A DNA stretch of 64,000 bases from Angiostrongylus vasorum (Eukaryota > Nematoda > Chromadorea > Rhabditida > Metastrongylidae). The stretch lies in assembly GCA_018806985.1 (NCBI GenBank), contig JADANN010000415.1, forward strand, positions 124,001-188,000. The letters are read 5' to 3'. This document shows, piece by piece, positions 11,150-22,509 of this stretch. Position numbers and translations under genes: made by a program. The notes beneath the pieces are model-generated. The model was given only the letters and a program-made list of their open reading frames with translations, was not told the origin of the DNA and did no database searches. Position 1 is the first letter of the stretch. The number at the start of each line of letters is the position of its first letter.

Positions 11150-13690
11150 TCTCTGAGATTCAGGTGGACCCAGGCGATGAATTCCGTGCTTCTGCTAAGC
11201 CGATTTGTCACATACTTTCTGCATTTACGAGGCGTATTTACGCATCCGTGCATGGGGTGTTCTATATGGGTTTGAAGAATTTCTACAGAGAGGATCACAC
11301 ATTCTTCAAGGTCATTACTGGAAATTTTAACGCTGAGGTTGGACCAAGAAGAACGTCCGAAGAACATCACTATGGGGCTCACGGATTAGAATGGAACGAG
11401 CAGGTGACCGGCTATCTGAGTTCATGACTAGCACCAAGATCATTCACGACAACTCGCAATTCTATTAGCGCCAACCTTAGTGATGGACGTGGGAATTTTT
11501 CAGTGGAGAGTACTGTAACGAAATAACTAAATCATAGTAAATCGAAGGTTTTACCTAATTGTTGTTGTCCCAAAATTCTACACGGGATCAGACCATCTCC
11601 TCTTTCGTATAATATTTCACTCCTCGCCGAGTGAAGAAAATGCCGTTTAAATCGAAAAAACGAAGTCGTCAGATGAGCGCAAATTCCGATTTTTCCGGTT
11701 AATTTGTCGGCTATTGGGAAGTTTCCGTTATTGACAATATCAACGAGGAATACAGTCATCTCGTTCATCATCTTCACGTTAGCGCTATGACAGCTGAGAT
11801 TTTAAAAATCACCATGAGACGTCTGTCTCCAAAAACACTCGGGCTGATACGACTGCATGGAATCGCAAGAGCTATAGGCAACCGCGAAATCACGTCCGAG
11901 CTTGGAAAACGGTGCAGATAGGCGATAAAAGAAGATCTCAAAGAGAAAAACCAACAGTTATGACGAAAGATGCAGAGGCTAAAAAAAACATTAGCAAAGC
12001 ACATTGAAGCACCGCCAATTACAAAACTACAGTGATTGTACTTCAAAGCTTATACGAACCACAACTGCACCAGCAAGAAAGGCGATAGAGAAAATCATTT
12101 ACAATTACTACTCTGATCACCTCAATAGCCACGGCCTGCTGCCTTTATATGAGACAAAAGAAGATGGATATGTTGTATCACTGGTTCTTGCTTCCGAAAT
12201 CCGACGTGGAATTTCGTAGGAGAAGAATTGAACAACACAAGGTACGGAGAGGATAGGGTCTGAACAGTTTCCTTCCGCCAGCACACTGGCTCGGCTCTTC
12301 ACACGGTACCTCTCTGAATGCAAGGTCCGTATTCAGTGTAAGATTAGCAAGACCATGCTGTTATTGAAGAGGATGACCTCTACGACAACTACAACTATGT
12401 CCCAATGTGCTCGCTGTCCGTCGTCTAGAAACCTCCCACTCACGTTGTCTTAAAGAGGTGCACTGAACGAAGGACAGCCATGTGAGCAAGCTCGGTTTTG
12501 AAAAGTATTCATATGATGGACCACAATCACACGATAATAAGAATCAATGAAGCATCGCGAGAGTACAGCTGAGCGCTCTGTCCCACTTTCACCAATTCAA
12601 AGAAGGCTCTTGACTCAGTTCACATAGAAGCAGTCATGGAAGCCTTAGACACTCGGAGAGTCCCTACTCAAAATATAAACATTCTTTGTGGGCTCTATAA
12701 AAATTTCAATACCAAGATATCACCATTCTACAACAATATTAACGCCTACGTCAAAAAGAGGGTTAGACTAGGCGATACCATCTCACCATAATTATATACC
12801 ACCACCCTCGAGAACGTCATGCGAACATAAGAATGGGACAGCATAGGAGTTATAATAAAATCGATGCTCGGAAAATACAAGTCTTCGCTTTGCTGATGAC
12901 AACGTTCTTATAACACCAAACATTAGCCAAGCTGAACGAATGCTTGCCGAGTTTGGTAAAGCCTGGGGAAAAATTAGTCTTTGACTAAACCTCATAAAAA
13001 GTGATGTTCATGAGGGAATAGACTGCTTACACATGCCTCATTAAAGCTCAACAAAATGAATATCTCCGAATGTTACCGTTATACCTATCCAGGTTGGGAA
13101 GTCAACATAATGAACGACTTAGCTCCAGACCATAGCAGAAGGAAACGAGGAGCTTAGGAAGCTTCAAGTGTATGGAGGATATAGTGAGGAGAACAGAAGA
13201 TAGAAGTGCACTCAGTGCTGTTGAACGCGCAGTAGAAAGGACAATGCTAGGAGTACCCCGCGCCCCACAAGTAAGGGAAGGGATCCGAAGCTCCATCCTT
13301 TGTCCACTATCAAAAATCAAAGATGCAGTATTGTACGCCAAATAGTCAAAGGTAACGTGGGCCGGACACGTAATGCATATGAACGACGACCGATGGACAA
13401 CAGCGGCCGATAGTGACTGGACTTCTCGCGATTTTAAACGTACTTCAGGGGCACGACCTGATGGTCAGAGTTGCTCACTAAAAGCCTAGAAGAAAGTATG
13501 ATGCTCAAAAAGTCCCTAGAGCGAGCAGAATCCACTGGGCCACTCCTGCACTAGGCAGTGAAAAAATGGAAGATTTACTGGTGTCCGCTCGAGCCACTCG
13601 ACGAGCAACGGGACGACAGGTTATACAGGTGAATTAAGAGAAATAAGGATATCACCAGCATTGAAGGAAAAACTGGTGAAGTGAGTCAGA
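11150..13690 (+). mobile_element. RTE-type non-LTR retrotransposon, decayed copy
   Basis: A single plus-strand element whose coding region is broken into many frames. In order it shows the apurinic endonuclease ([37 protein letters not shown] near 11270-11400), then a linker around 11650-12000 (NINEEYSHLVHHLH, MRRLSPKTLGLIR). The reverse transcriptase follows, with an intact FADD box at about 12890-12900 (RFADDNVLITPNISQAERML), and then the C-terminal region (GHVM..NDDRWTTA near 13360). It ends near 13690 after a CGGGACGACAGG segment. Endonuclease and RT order match nematode RTE-1-like elements. Stops and frameshifts throughout make it inactive. Minus-strand frames here are shadows. Confidence 0.9.
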
Positions 13691-14213
13691 TGTCCATGTA
13701 GCTTTTACATATTTCGTGTAATGCTATTGCTACTATATTACATTGGGAAGGGAATTAGCACAGTAATTAGTGATACAGTCCATCAAAAAAACAAGGTGCT
13801 TGGTCGAGCCCTTCCCAATGCTTCCATCCAATCCACGAGGAAACGTCCTAGATCGACCATCTCCAAGATTGCAAGGAGAGTCTATTCGATCAACTTTCTA
13901 TGACATTCATTGTATATTGACCTGTATTATTTACATTATTTGTATTATATCAACCCCCTTCAGAAAGGCGTGCATTGACTTCAATACGTACGCTACTGTA
14001 CGTTCTAGACCATATATCTTGGCTTCAAGGCGCTCAATAACGCTTCAATAACACGCAGTCCGACGAGCCCCAAGCGCAAAAATGGCCGCGGTCGCGAAAG
14101 AGTTTATAAGCCTGGTAATTCTTCTTAAATCCTCTCAGAAATTCGCAATCCATTGCTACTGGGGAAATCATTTTTTGGTTTAGATTTTTTGCTTATACAT
14201 TTAAAGAACTTAC

Positions 14214-14339
14214 CACCAAAAGTGTTATCGTGTCCACATCGTTCTGGCGCTCTTTTTTCCAACGTCTTTATTTCAATAGTTTCGCACCATTTCCCAGCTG
14301 CGTCCCCATAACCAAACCTCAGGCTCAAATAGTACGTTG
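14214..14339 (-). CDS. Candidate CUB-like domain exon
   Basis: The minus strand encodes 41 codons between an acceptor (TTTTTAAG before 14339) and a strong donor (GGTG then GTAAGTTC after 14214), phase 1 at both ends. The product contains YLSLRFGYGDAAGKWCETIE followed by IKTLEKRAPERCG. The pattern beta strand, Cys, acidic strand (TIEI), then R.CG resembles the middle of a CUB domain, an extracellular module common in nematode astacin proteases and secreted proteins. A partner lies upstream at 14417-14549. Domain identity is a guess from pattern; the exon itself is better supported by its codons and splice sites. Confidence 0.4.
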
Positions 14340-14416
14340 CTTAAAAACTTTTTATAAAAAATGCAACCATAATTCGCTTTTGAAAACGAAAATTTCCGTT
14401 GTTAGCTTTACCTTTG

Positions 14417-14549
14417 CTATGAAGATAGTTCAAACATTAAAAATCGCAGGACTTTGTAGTTCCCAATAACCCCTGAATACCTCAGTGTCACATAATTTGT
14501 ACTTGCCCTATAAATCTGCCCTTCTAAATCGATCGGTATACATCGATTC
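14417..14549 (-). CDS. Candidate exon resembling the end of a CUB domain
   Basis: After a good acceptor (TTTACCAG before 14549) the minus strand reads CIPIDLEGQIYRASTNYVTL then RYSGVIGNYK, and stops at 14417-14419. The I.R.S.NYVTLRYSG pattern resembles the last strands of a CUB domain. It precedes the exon at 14214-14339 on this strand, so the two would belong to successive CUB modules or to separate fragments. Confidence 0.35.
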
Positions 14550-15094
14550 CTGGTAAACAACCAGAAGCGATTAAAGAATATATTGTTTTTTCTCACGATG
14601 ATGTAAATGCCAATGGAGTTCTTCCATAAGTTTTCATTTTCGGACTTTGAATTGACAGAATCGGATATTGGCAGGTGTGAGAAGAAAATATGATCAGTAC
14701 GATCACGACCGCCGAATGCACCGATAAGCTCACAGTGTGCTAAGATTGTTGCCACTCTAATCTTTATCCGTTTATTTATGAAAAATTTAGAGTCTTCGTT
14801 AACTAACTGCTAGAATTTAACACTTCGAAAGCATAGAATAAGAATATGCAAAAAGAAGGAAATGAGTGGTAAGTCAGTGAAATAGTGATTGAATGGACGC
14901 ACTGTTGGGAGTAAGGCCGTCGATTTGGTGCACTATACGTTGATTGCCTAAAAAACCACGCCCGATGCCAACGATCCATCCAGACAACGTTGTCCCTTAG
15001 GGACACGTAGTCATATGGAGGATTTTTTTCACTGATGGCAAACTGAAAAAAAAGTTTTTCGCGGATTGTTGTAATAAATTTATCAATTATGCTT

Positions 15095-15325
15095 CCATGC
15101 ATTCGTCTTCATTAAGCACCATTAGAGGTGATTGAGTGCATTTCTGGCCTTAACAATAACTCGCGGTGACCTATCGATGTATCAAGCCGATGCTGTTATC
15201 CTCTCAGATAAGTCTGGTACCTATTTGTCGGCCACCGCGGGATGGAAGGCTTGGTGAGCTTCGGGCGCAGAGATCGGTCCCATGTATTTTTCAGGGCGCC
15301 TCTAACCACTGGGCTACACGCGCGA
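15095..15325 (-). repeat. SINE family S1
   Basis: Reversed copy with body GGTGACCTATCGATGTATC and head GCCTCTAACCACTGGGCTAC. The tail end is trimmed. Confidence 0.8.
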
Positions 15326-15394
15326 AGTAATTGTTGGCATTAAGAATTTGGTACTTCACACTTCTAACGAGAACATTTTTTTTGCACGTCTTTA

Positions 15395-15475
15395 CATGTG
15401 ACCCGATATCACGTAGGCGTATCCGCACTTCTTGTAATCGGTCCGCTTCCTCGCTTCCATTATCCCCAAGTCTTC
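15395..15475 (-). repeat. Repeat family S3, tail fragment
   Basis: Shares GTGACCCG..TCACGT, CGGAT..GCACTTCT and CTTCCTCGCTTCCAT with the S3 copy at 6488. The rest is missing. Confidence 0.5.
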
Positions 15476-15576
15476 GCATTTGCGGGAAGGTTCATTCACT
15501 CCTTAATAATGGTAGTTCCTCTTTCTGCATTCGTCAAATTATATTCACTTCGATTCCTCCTGGAATCTCGTGATAG

Positions 15577-15785
15577 TCGTGCCAACTGATGCACAGTTGT
15601 TCATCAAAGACAGTAGCCATGCTCTGTTGATTGAAGGAAGCGAGCTGATTCCAGACAAGTTCCCTATCAGTTTTCCGTGCCTGGTGCGAAACGTCGATGC
15701 TCTGACTCAGTGCATTGTCGAACGAGGGTCTTGCGAGTATTCAACATCATCATCTTCACTATGCTACACGAGACATGCATATTAA
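15577..15785 (+). CDS. Possible exon of an Ig-type receptor-like protein
   Basis: After an acceptor-like CGTGATAG the plus frame reads VPTDAQLFIKDSSHALLIEG, then FPISFPCLVRNVDAL, and stops at 15783-15785. The VP.D..LF.....GS...PCLV arrangement recalls the second Ig domain of VEGF/PDGF-type receptor kinases. No kinase or other Ig exon is visible nearby and no convincing donor follows, so both the exon and the family are tentative. Confidence 0.3.
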
Positions 15786-16144
15786 ACGCGCATATCTTTT
15801 TTAAAAATTTCTATATCACTATGCAATATGTTTAAAACTTCCACAAGAGCTTATCAAAAAATTGAAAAAAAATGACAAAGACTGGGAGGCCATTCAGGCC
15901 TAATGTTCGGTTCAAGCGATGGGGGATGATATGAGAAATTCAGCCCATTGTAATAAATGTCCCTCACGGCAATGTCATGCGAGGTATCTGTAGTTCAAAA
16001 AATAAAAGACATCACTGTTTTGCACCCCAGAACTCTCTTAAAGAACATGCCATGGTAGAAACGGACTTGCTCACCTCATTAACACAAGTAGCTGTAGTCA
16101 TCAATTCGAGTTTGGTCGTGAGGATCTACTCATTTGAAAAAATA

Positions 16145-16580
16145 TGATAGACGTAAGAAAATATTTACGGTCAAAAAATATGTGCAGCAAAGCAGGCATT
16201 CACATTCTTCGACGTCCACGCACCAGCATCTTATTATGACGAAGAAGAATTCGACGCAGTCGATGTTGACGTAGATAGGTTCAACACGAAAGATCACAAC
16301 GTCTACAAGGACATCACCAACTTTAGGTAAAGGGAAAGAAAAACATCGAAATCTATCAGTTGGAATGTAGAAAACATGACAAGAACGTGGGTGATTTAAT
16401 CGCAACGACCAAGACCTTTCGTAAAAATTTCACAAATACTGAAGGTAACGTCTCGACGTTGGACATGGGACTTTTCAGTGGACAGTACGATAGCAGAATG
16501 GAAGACGGCATAGTAAGTCGAAGAGTTTGATTGAAAATCTTCCTTTCATGCAGGTATTTTCCTCGTCGCAGAAACGAGAA
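16145..16580 (+). mobile_element. RTE-type retrotransposon, endonuclease fragment
   Basis: A plus-strand frame reads FFDVHAPASYYDEEEFDAVD then NTKDHNVYKDI. A later frame gives SRRWTWDFSVDS, aligning with the RTE endonuclease ([30 protein letters not shown]). The frame is broken and RT is absent. Confidence 0.7.
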
Positions 16581-17290
16581 TAAGTTGCAAAATTTGAGTG
16601 ACAGGATCCCAAAGCCGTAACAAACGTGGAATTTAAGTGTCACTAGAAATTGGGGGTCATCCACTAAACCTACAAGCACCATAGTCACCATAGCACGGTT
16701 TTACAAAGATCGGCTTTCGAAGCTTTCGAATAAGACGATTTGACGTGGGCATAATTAAGCGATAGTCACAAAGAGGGCGAGAAATCTTCAAGCAGCAGCA
16801 GTGTCAACACATCAGTCTGAAGCGTTCGTTGATGATGGATGTGTGGAAACCAAGTGAATAGGAAGACTGCTGTGATCCGCCCAGTTGGTGTGGAGATGCA
16901 TCATATAAAAGTGGAAAATAAGTGAAAGAAAAACCAAGAGGGAACCAGATTTCGAGAAACAGCTCGGCAATGTTTATGTGGAGATGGTGATGCTTCATTT
17001 CTGGACTGAGTTTCGTAGTCATTGGTGATCACTTTGAATAAAACGTGCATAATTTGCTAGACTGAAGTAAATCAGTTCGAATAACCCTTTATTTTTTAAA
17101 TTTCAAAGAGATTTATATCGGAATTCAACTGACCCAAAAACGATCTATTGGGGATGGCGGTGAAATAGGCTCTTTGAAGCTGAAAACAATAGATGAATTG
17201 AGTACGGTTTCGATGACTACTCCTTCCGGAATCGACAATGGTGAACCTGGAGAGAGTTTGTTAAAAAACGTTATAAGCATTCGTAAATAA
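16580..17290. other. No recognisable gene
   Basis: Possibly further decayed transposon sequence downstream of the RTE fragment; no motif can be read. Confidence 0.3.
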
Positions 17291-17297
17291 TATTCAT

Positions 17298-17622
17298 TTA
17301 ATAATGCTAACTTTTTATTTGCTGCTTTCTATAATTTCTCACGGAAGGGTATAATGCGAGATACAACCACAGTGATGTTGAGATATTTGCAAAACTTCTC
17401 TCCAGATCTGTCTTTCTCCAGATCAGTCCCGTTGACGGGTGATTGCTGATGGCACTGATGGATAGAACTAGCTGGGAGGCTGGCGAAACGAAGGACCCGC
17501 ATGGTGTGGTGGTGAGTGCGTTGGCCCCCTGTAGATGGTAAATAGAGTGTTCGTTTCCCACCGCAGACACCTGCGCTCCGGAGTTTTGCAAATATCTCAG
17601 CATCATTGTTGTTGTACTCGTT
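17298..17622 (+). repeat. Foldback/MITE-like family F2, full copy
   Basis: The left arm (TGATGTTGAGATATTTGCAA) and right arm (GTTTTGCAAATATCTCAGCA) are inverted. Between them lies the tRNA-like CATGGTGTGGTGGTGAGTGC ... GTGTTCGTTTCCCACCGC. Confidence 0.85.
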
Positions 17623-17779
17623 TAAAAGTTGAACACAAAGCGATATGTTACATGTGATAAAAATAGAATTTCATGGTGAACGATGTTATTAATCGTTAAC
17701 GTTATTTTTCTTGGAAAGTGCTATTGTCGAAGATTGCCACTTGACGACTCTATCTGAGGCAGATTTGTGTGAAAAAAAC

Positions 17780-18065
17780 TGTAGAGGTGGTGCTAAAATA
17801 GTAACCGCTTAGAAATTACCAAGGTATTGCTGAGAGATTTGCGATACTTAGGCTCCGTGCCAGATTCGAAGACGCGATTAACGTTTCTGGGGTTTACCTG
17901 TTGCCCACTGCACCAGCTGATGCCCTTAGCTTGCGTTTTTCTCAGACACTTTTCTATCCAACGGTGCCAGCAACAAACACTCGTCAGGGGGGAACGATCT
18001 GTAGAGCACAAATTGGCATTGAACCCAGATAAGCTGGTGCTGCAGACGAAATCACAACGTAGGAC
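17780..18065 (-). repeat. Family F2, strongly diverged copy
   Basis: Recognised by GAGAGATTTGCGATACT at one end and CACAAATTGGCATTGAACCC with AGATAAGCTGG..CTGCAGACGAAATCACAAC at the other. Confidence 0.5.
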
Positions 18066-18069
18066 TTTT

Positions 18070-18924
18070 ATTGATTGATCATTACTTCGTTTAGAAGCAC
18101 TTCAATCGGATTTTAATATGAACATTTATTCCGATTGGTGTCACGTGAATCGAATAAATGCGTCAAGATTTCTTGAAGAAGGTACTTCACAACGTGGTTG
18201 GGTTTGGTGAAAGGCAGCGGTGACTCCTAGCATTAGGTTTATCTTAGAAAGGAAAAACAATTTGATGAATTAATAGAAAATTAAGGGCGAAAATTTCGAG
18301 TTCGTTCGATGTCGATAAAAAATTTTTTAAATCTTTTTAAAATAAAAATTTTTCGAAGAACTAAATTGTACTGTAACGCAACAACGAGCTAAATACGGCA
18401 TAAATCTGACGAAATGTCCCATGAATCTTCCTTTTAACACATCTTCAGGGTTTCGGTCAGAAATATATCTCTTATTTTTTGCGATGATTCATCGCTGAAT
18501 ACAGCTTTCCTACGTAGATGACCCACATAGAGTTCGAAAAAAATGCTGGTTCCATCTTCGGTTTACGATCCTCATTAGATTCCTGTTTAGCATTTGTCAT
18601 AACCATCACCTCATAGTATGTACAATTATGGAGCCCTTGTATTACCTGAAGTAGAAATGAAAAACTAGAAATATGCTTTCAAGGGATCAAGGTTTGTTAT
18701 TAACCACGGGATGAATCGGGTCTGAGTTTTTTATCCTTGCGGGAAAATATCGAGGCATGAATCTTTGCAAAAAGCACGTAATAACTCAGAGCGAAGACGA
18801 CTTATTGCATTACTGCATGTAAGCGCTAAATTTATGCTATTAAGTTATGTTTTGTATAGTTCAATTACAATAAGTGGAAAATGGAGCCTTTGTTGTTGGT
18901 CAATCAATTCGTGATGCGTCGTGA
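18070..18924. other. No recognisable gene
   Basis: AT-rich sequence with only short frames and no repeat family that I can name. Confidence 0.35.
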
Positions 18925-18990
18925 TTCGACCTAGAGGTGATTGAATGCATATCTGGACTACTTGCATTGCCCCACCGATGCATCAAGTTA
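18925..18990 (-). repeat. SINE family S1, small internal fragment
   Basis: Contains GAGGTGATTGAATGCATATCTGG and CACCGATGCATCAAG in the reversed family order. Confidence 0.5.
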
Positions 18991-19003
18991 GTGTTCTTAA
19001 CAG

Positions 19004-19312
19004 TAGTCCAGGTGTAATCGAACCAGAGACCGATGAAGTTAGTACTGAAGAAAGCTATAACGACATAGGCACAAGCTGTCCATCTACTATAGACACTTTA
19101 CGAAAAAGTCAGGAGAAATTTCTTCCAAGATAACTACAAAGAGCGACAAAGAGATTGTTGTAGCGTCCACAGATACGATTGCCGAAGAAGGAAAAAAAGA
19201 GAACGAAAACGTAGAACATAGAACAGATGCTACACGCAAAGACTCACAAGCGACCTTCCTGATGTCGTGTAAACATGCGTCCAACTGTCGTCAAGATATT
19301 TCCTCAACCTGA
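19004..19312 (+). CDS. Possible exon, charged low-complexity protein with a frameshift
   Basis: After an acceptor-like TTCTTAACAG the first frame reads SPGVIEPETDEVSTEESYND and ends RKSQEKFLPR. A second frame picks up KITTKSDKEIVVASTDTIAE and runs to a stop at 19310-19312. Both are polar and acidic/basic, as in a disordered protein. No domain is recognised. If real, it carries a frame break near 19110-19130. Confidence 0.25.
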
Positions 19313-19884
19313 ACATATTTGACGGGCCAGTTCTCTTTGAAATTCTAACAACGCGTAACGAGAATCTAACCTAGGCTAACATACATTCCGCTATAGAATC
19401 AGATCTGTCAAAGAAGAAAACACTTAAGAGTTACTATCATACGTTGCTGTTTTTCCTTCTTGCTATAGATTCTTTTTACATAAATAACTCGAAAAGTTCG
19501 CGAGTGGATTCAGCAGAAGTTTCGCTTTACTGAGAACGTACTTTATTTCGTAATCTCCATATTCAGAACAATGCTGAAACGTAACGTAGGCAGCGTGCTC
19601 GAAACTCACTGCTTCGACAGCGTATGGTCTGAACTCTGAAATTTTTAAGAAGTTTTCTATTTACTTTTTCATGCTGGTTAGTTTATTTAGTTTACTTTCC
19701 TATCCAGAAATCACAGGATGTCACCGCAAACGTGTTGTTCGAGACATATGGAACATCTCACTACCTATCCATCAGTTAAAATCAACCCGCTTTTCGACGA
19801 TAAGTGGTAGTTTTCCGCTAGCGTGGCTGAGAACACAACAGAATTATAGGTGAGATTTTGCTCCACCGCTACGTTACTATGTGA

Positions 19885-20240
19885 GTGAAAGCCGATGCCC
19901 GACTATTGTACCAGCATCGTTTTGCTGATGGCGTCGTCCTTACAACATCAAGCATAAGAGAGGCGGAACGCGTTCTAGCTCACTACGACAACGTCTTTGG
20001 AAAGACAGACCTTCGACCAAGTTTCGCGGTATCGATTTTCACAAGAAATGGGCTAGTGTGTGAGACTGAATATCGAAAATCAGATGGGCTCGTTATGAAA
20101 AGCATCTGGGCAGTAATCGATTAACAGGGTCCGTTAGCGACTGGATAATGCGAAGTTTCAAAAGCAGAGTGGGAAGACTACCGAATCAATGGTCAAAATT
20201 ATTCGCGAAAGCTCTAGAAGAAATGATTTCTCGAGAGAAA
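19885..20240 (+). mobile_element. RTE-type retrotransposon, RT fragment with internal deletion
   Basis: The plus frame reads HRFADGVVLTTSSIREAERV, the YADD-box region of RTE reverse transcriptase with the second Asp changed to Gly. It then jumps to the C-terminal region (SDWIMRSFKSRVGRLPNQWS). Confidence 0.75.
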
Positions 20241-20279
20241 CCTTCTACACATCTTAATATTAATTACGAATTCATATAA

Positions 20280-20400
20280 ATACGACAATCAAGTTTTGTT
20301 GAGCTAACGCAAGGTTGTTACCAGCAGTTCTTGTGAATTAGTGGCTGACGTTTCGGTGACAACACTTTCTTTGGAGCGTGAGCGTCTTTCATGTAATCTG
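20280..20400 (-). repeat. Penelope-like terminal sequence with degenerate hammerhead-like core
   Basis: On the minus strand it contains ACCGAAACGTCAGCCAC and, downstream, AACCTTGCGTTAGCTCAAC. These correspond to the ends of the Penelope-like element at 32.6 kb. The CTGANGA part is decayed. Confidence 0.5.
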
Positions 20401-20639
20401 TCTATATTAGTATCAATGAGAACATAGTGTACAAACGAATATCACTTGTTATAAACTATTCAGCTGCTTCTAGGGTGTGGCAGCACCCGTATGTTGTTAA
20501 CTTTGGATGCCCAGCGAAACCCATCCAGATCAAAAATCTGAGAAAAAACGTCAAGCGAAGTGCGACTTCATTTTTGGAATTTCGAAATTTATCCAAAACG
20601 CTTCGAGAGAGTTCTTAGCAAGTGGCATTCATTTGTACC

Positions 20640-20905
20640 GTAGGTCTTCAATGGTGCTATAGAGATAGATTACATAGAAGACGTCCACGCCTGAAGAAGG
20701 CGATTTCAAGAAAAACCTCGACAATCTAATCACAAGAACAATTGGTAAAAACCACGCATCAGCTCAACACACGCAGTTCGTAAAGACATGATGCTTAGTG
20801 AGCCTCTAGAGCGAGACAGCTGGGCTATTGTTGCACACCACTCATACAAATGTGGGATTTACTGGTGCCTGTTTGGGTCATTTGACGACCAATAGGGAGG
20901 AGAGC
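20640..20905 (+). mobile_element. RTE-type retrotransposon, 3' end fragment
   Basis: AGAACAATTGG..GCGAGACAGCTGGGC and GGATTTACTGGTGCCTG..CATTTGACGACC parallel the last 200 bp of the RTE copy ending near 13690. Confidence 0.6.
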
Positions 20906-21489
20906 TAATGTTACGGTTCATCATAGAAACACATTCTTGTCGGATTTTGTAAGAATTTTGCAGCCTACGCTGAAGCTGTTTCTGTATTTTGCATCTCCAC
21001 AAATTTCATAGGATAATCAACTTATCATAGCGATTGAAAGTTGTGGTGACCGAAATAAACATAAGCGTAGAATTCGATCAAGCGTATCACTATTCAGGAG
21101 GTAATAATCATTTAGCGTCGACAAGAGAAAATAATGTGTATAAGCCTTGCCCTTCGAAACAAACACTTAGCGGCCGAAGATGGTTTCTTTACAACTGACG
21201 ATGATCTTTTAATCAAATTCCCATTTCAAATGTTCAGCCCTACAGAGATTTAAGAACAGACGTTGTTCTATCGTATTAATGAAACATTTCTAAACACAGT
21301 TATTTTTAAATATGTCTAAAATTGGGACTTTCATTAATTGGAAGCGATAGCTGAATCTCTGAAACTACTGAGCGCTGTAGTCTGAAACACAAAGCATACA
21401 TTGGTAACACTATCATATCTTGCCAGACGAAATCCTGCGTGTTCAATTGCTTTCGTTTTCGAAATACGATCACTAACGGAAAAGCGTTC

Positions 21490-21905
21490 GGTAAATTTGT
21501 GTCACGAGCCCTAAACCTTCTCAGCTTGGTAGGTAACCTCTCAGTTATCGTTTTACCCTCGTTCATTCGTCCAATCATAGACTAATTGCTTGTATTGCTT
21601 TGGTATCGTCGTATCGTTATTACTGTAATATTATTGTCATGAACGGCTTGAATACCCACGCCTGAGATTTCGTCTTTGGCAACAATAACAAGTATCGCGT
21701 TGCAAACTCATACGAAATTGAGCAATCCTTCTTAAGATGGAGATTTGGGTACTGACAACTGACTCGAAGTATTGCATTCCATTTAGCTAACTTACTGTAC
21801 ATGGAATGCGTACGGTATAGGGTGTGGCAATTTTGTGTATAAGCTCCCAATCTTCCCAGCTTGATAGGGTAACCTCTCAGTCATCGTTTTACCCTCGCTC
21901 ATTCC
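21490..21905 (+). repeat. Pair of direct repeats about 330 bp apart
   Basis: GGTAACCTCTCAG..ATCGTTTTACCCTCG..CATTC occurs at about 21532-21571 and again at about 21868-21902. The preceding 40 bp are similar (AAATTTGTGT..CTTCTCAGCTTGG). Function unknown. Confidence 0.6.
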
Positions 21906-22290
21906 TCACTGTATATGGATCTACTTCTGGTTGGTCAAGATCATCCCCACATCTCAGTTTAGCGTAGAAGCGTGGACAAGGAAAACAGCAATTTGTAGGC
22001 GGCAAATACAGAAACGTAAAGAGATTTCATGCAATTCACAGATAGCTGTTTGAATAACTTCACCTAGAGCATGAAAAAGTTCATTGGTTTTTGCTCAAAT
22101 CACCTAAGAGGAAAAGTGATTAAAATTGCCTCAGTTTAGCGTTCTTAGAGGACAACAGCTTACTGGGCCACTAAGTAGAAAGTGTCACGAAGAGATGTGA
22201 AGTTTGATTAAAGTGAAAGCGGCGGAGCCTCAGCGATTCCTTACCTTTCGGCTGTGGGTCAAGTAACAAATTATTGTCAGCGGAAACCAT
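21905..22290. other. No recognisable gene
   Basis: Nothing seen beyond short frames. Confidence 0.3.
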
Positions 22291-22294
22291 TATC

Positions 22295-22505
22295 AACAAG
22301 AACCGTCCTGTATAAAAGAGCGCAGCCGAGTGACGTTTCCTCATTCAAGCGGTACTCCACTGAGGAGGATAGACTCGACACGAAGATGAAGACACCACAT
22401 CGAGAAGACGAACTGTAGACCGTCCACTCGGATAATCGCTTCTGAGGAAGATGAAGACGTCGAAGCATTGGCCGAATAAACATGTTTATCAACTTCGTGT
22501 TAGCT
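22295..22505 (+). repeat. Dispersed repeat family T (TCGTGTTAG ends)
   Basis: Ends GGCCGAATAAACATGTTTAT then CAACTTCGTGTTAGCTT. It contains CTTCTGAGGAAGATGAAGAC and GTCGAAGC, which looks like a weak hammerhead core. Other copies lie at 37.0, 56.6 and 61.6 kb. Confidence 0.6.
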
Positions 22506-22509
22506 TAAT

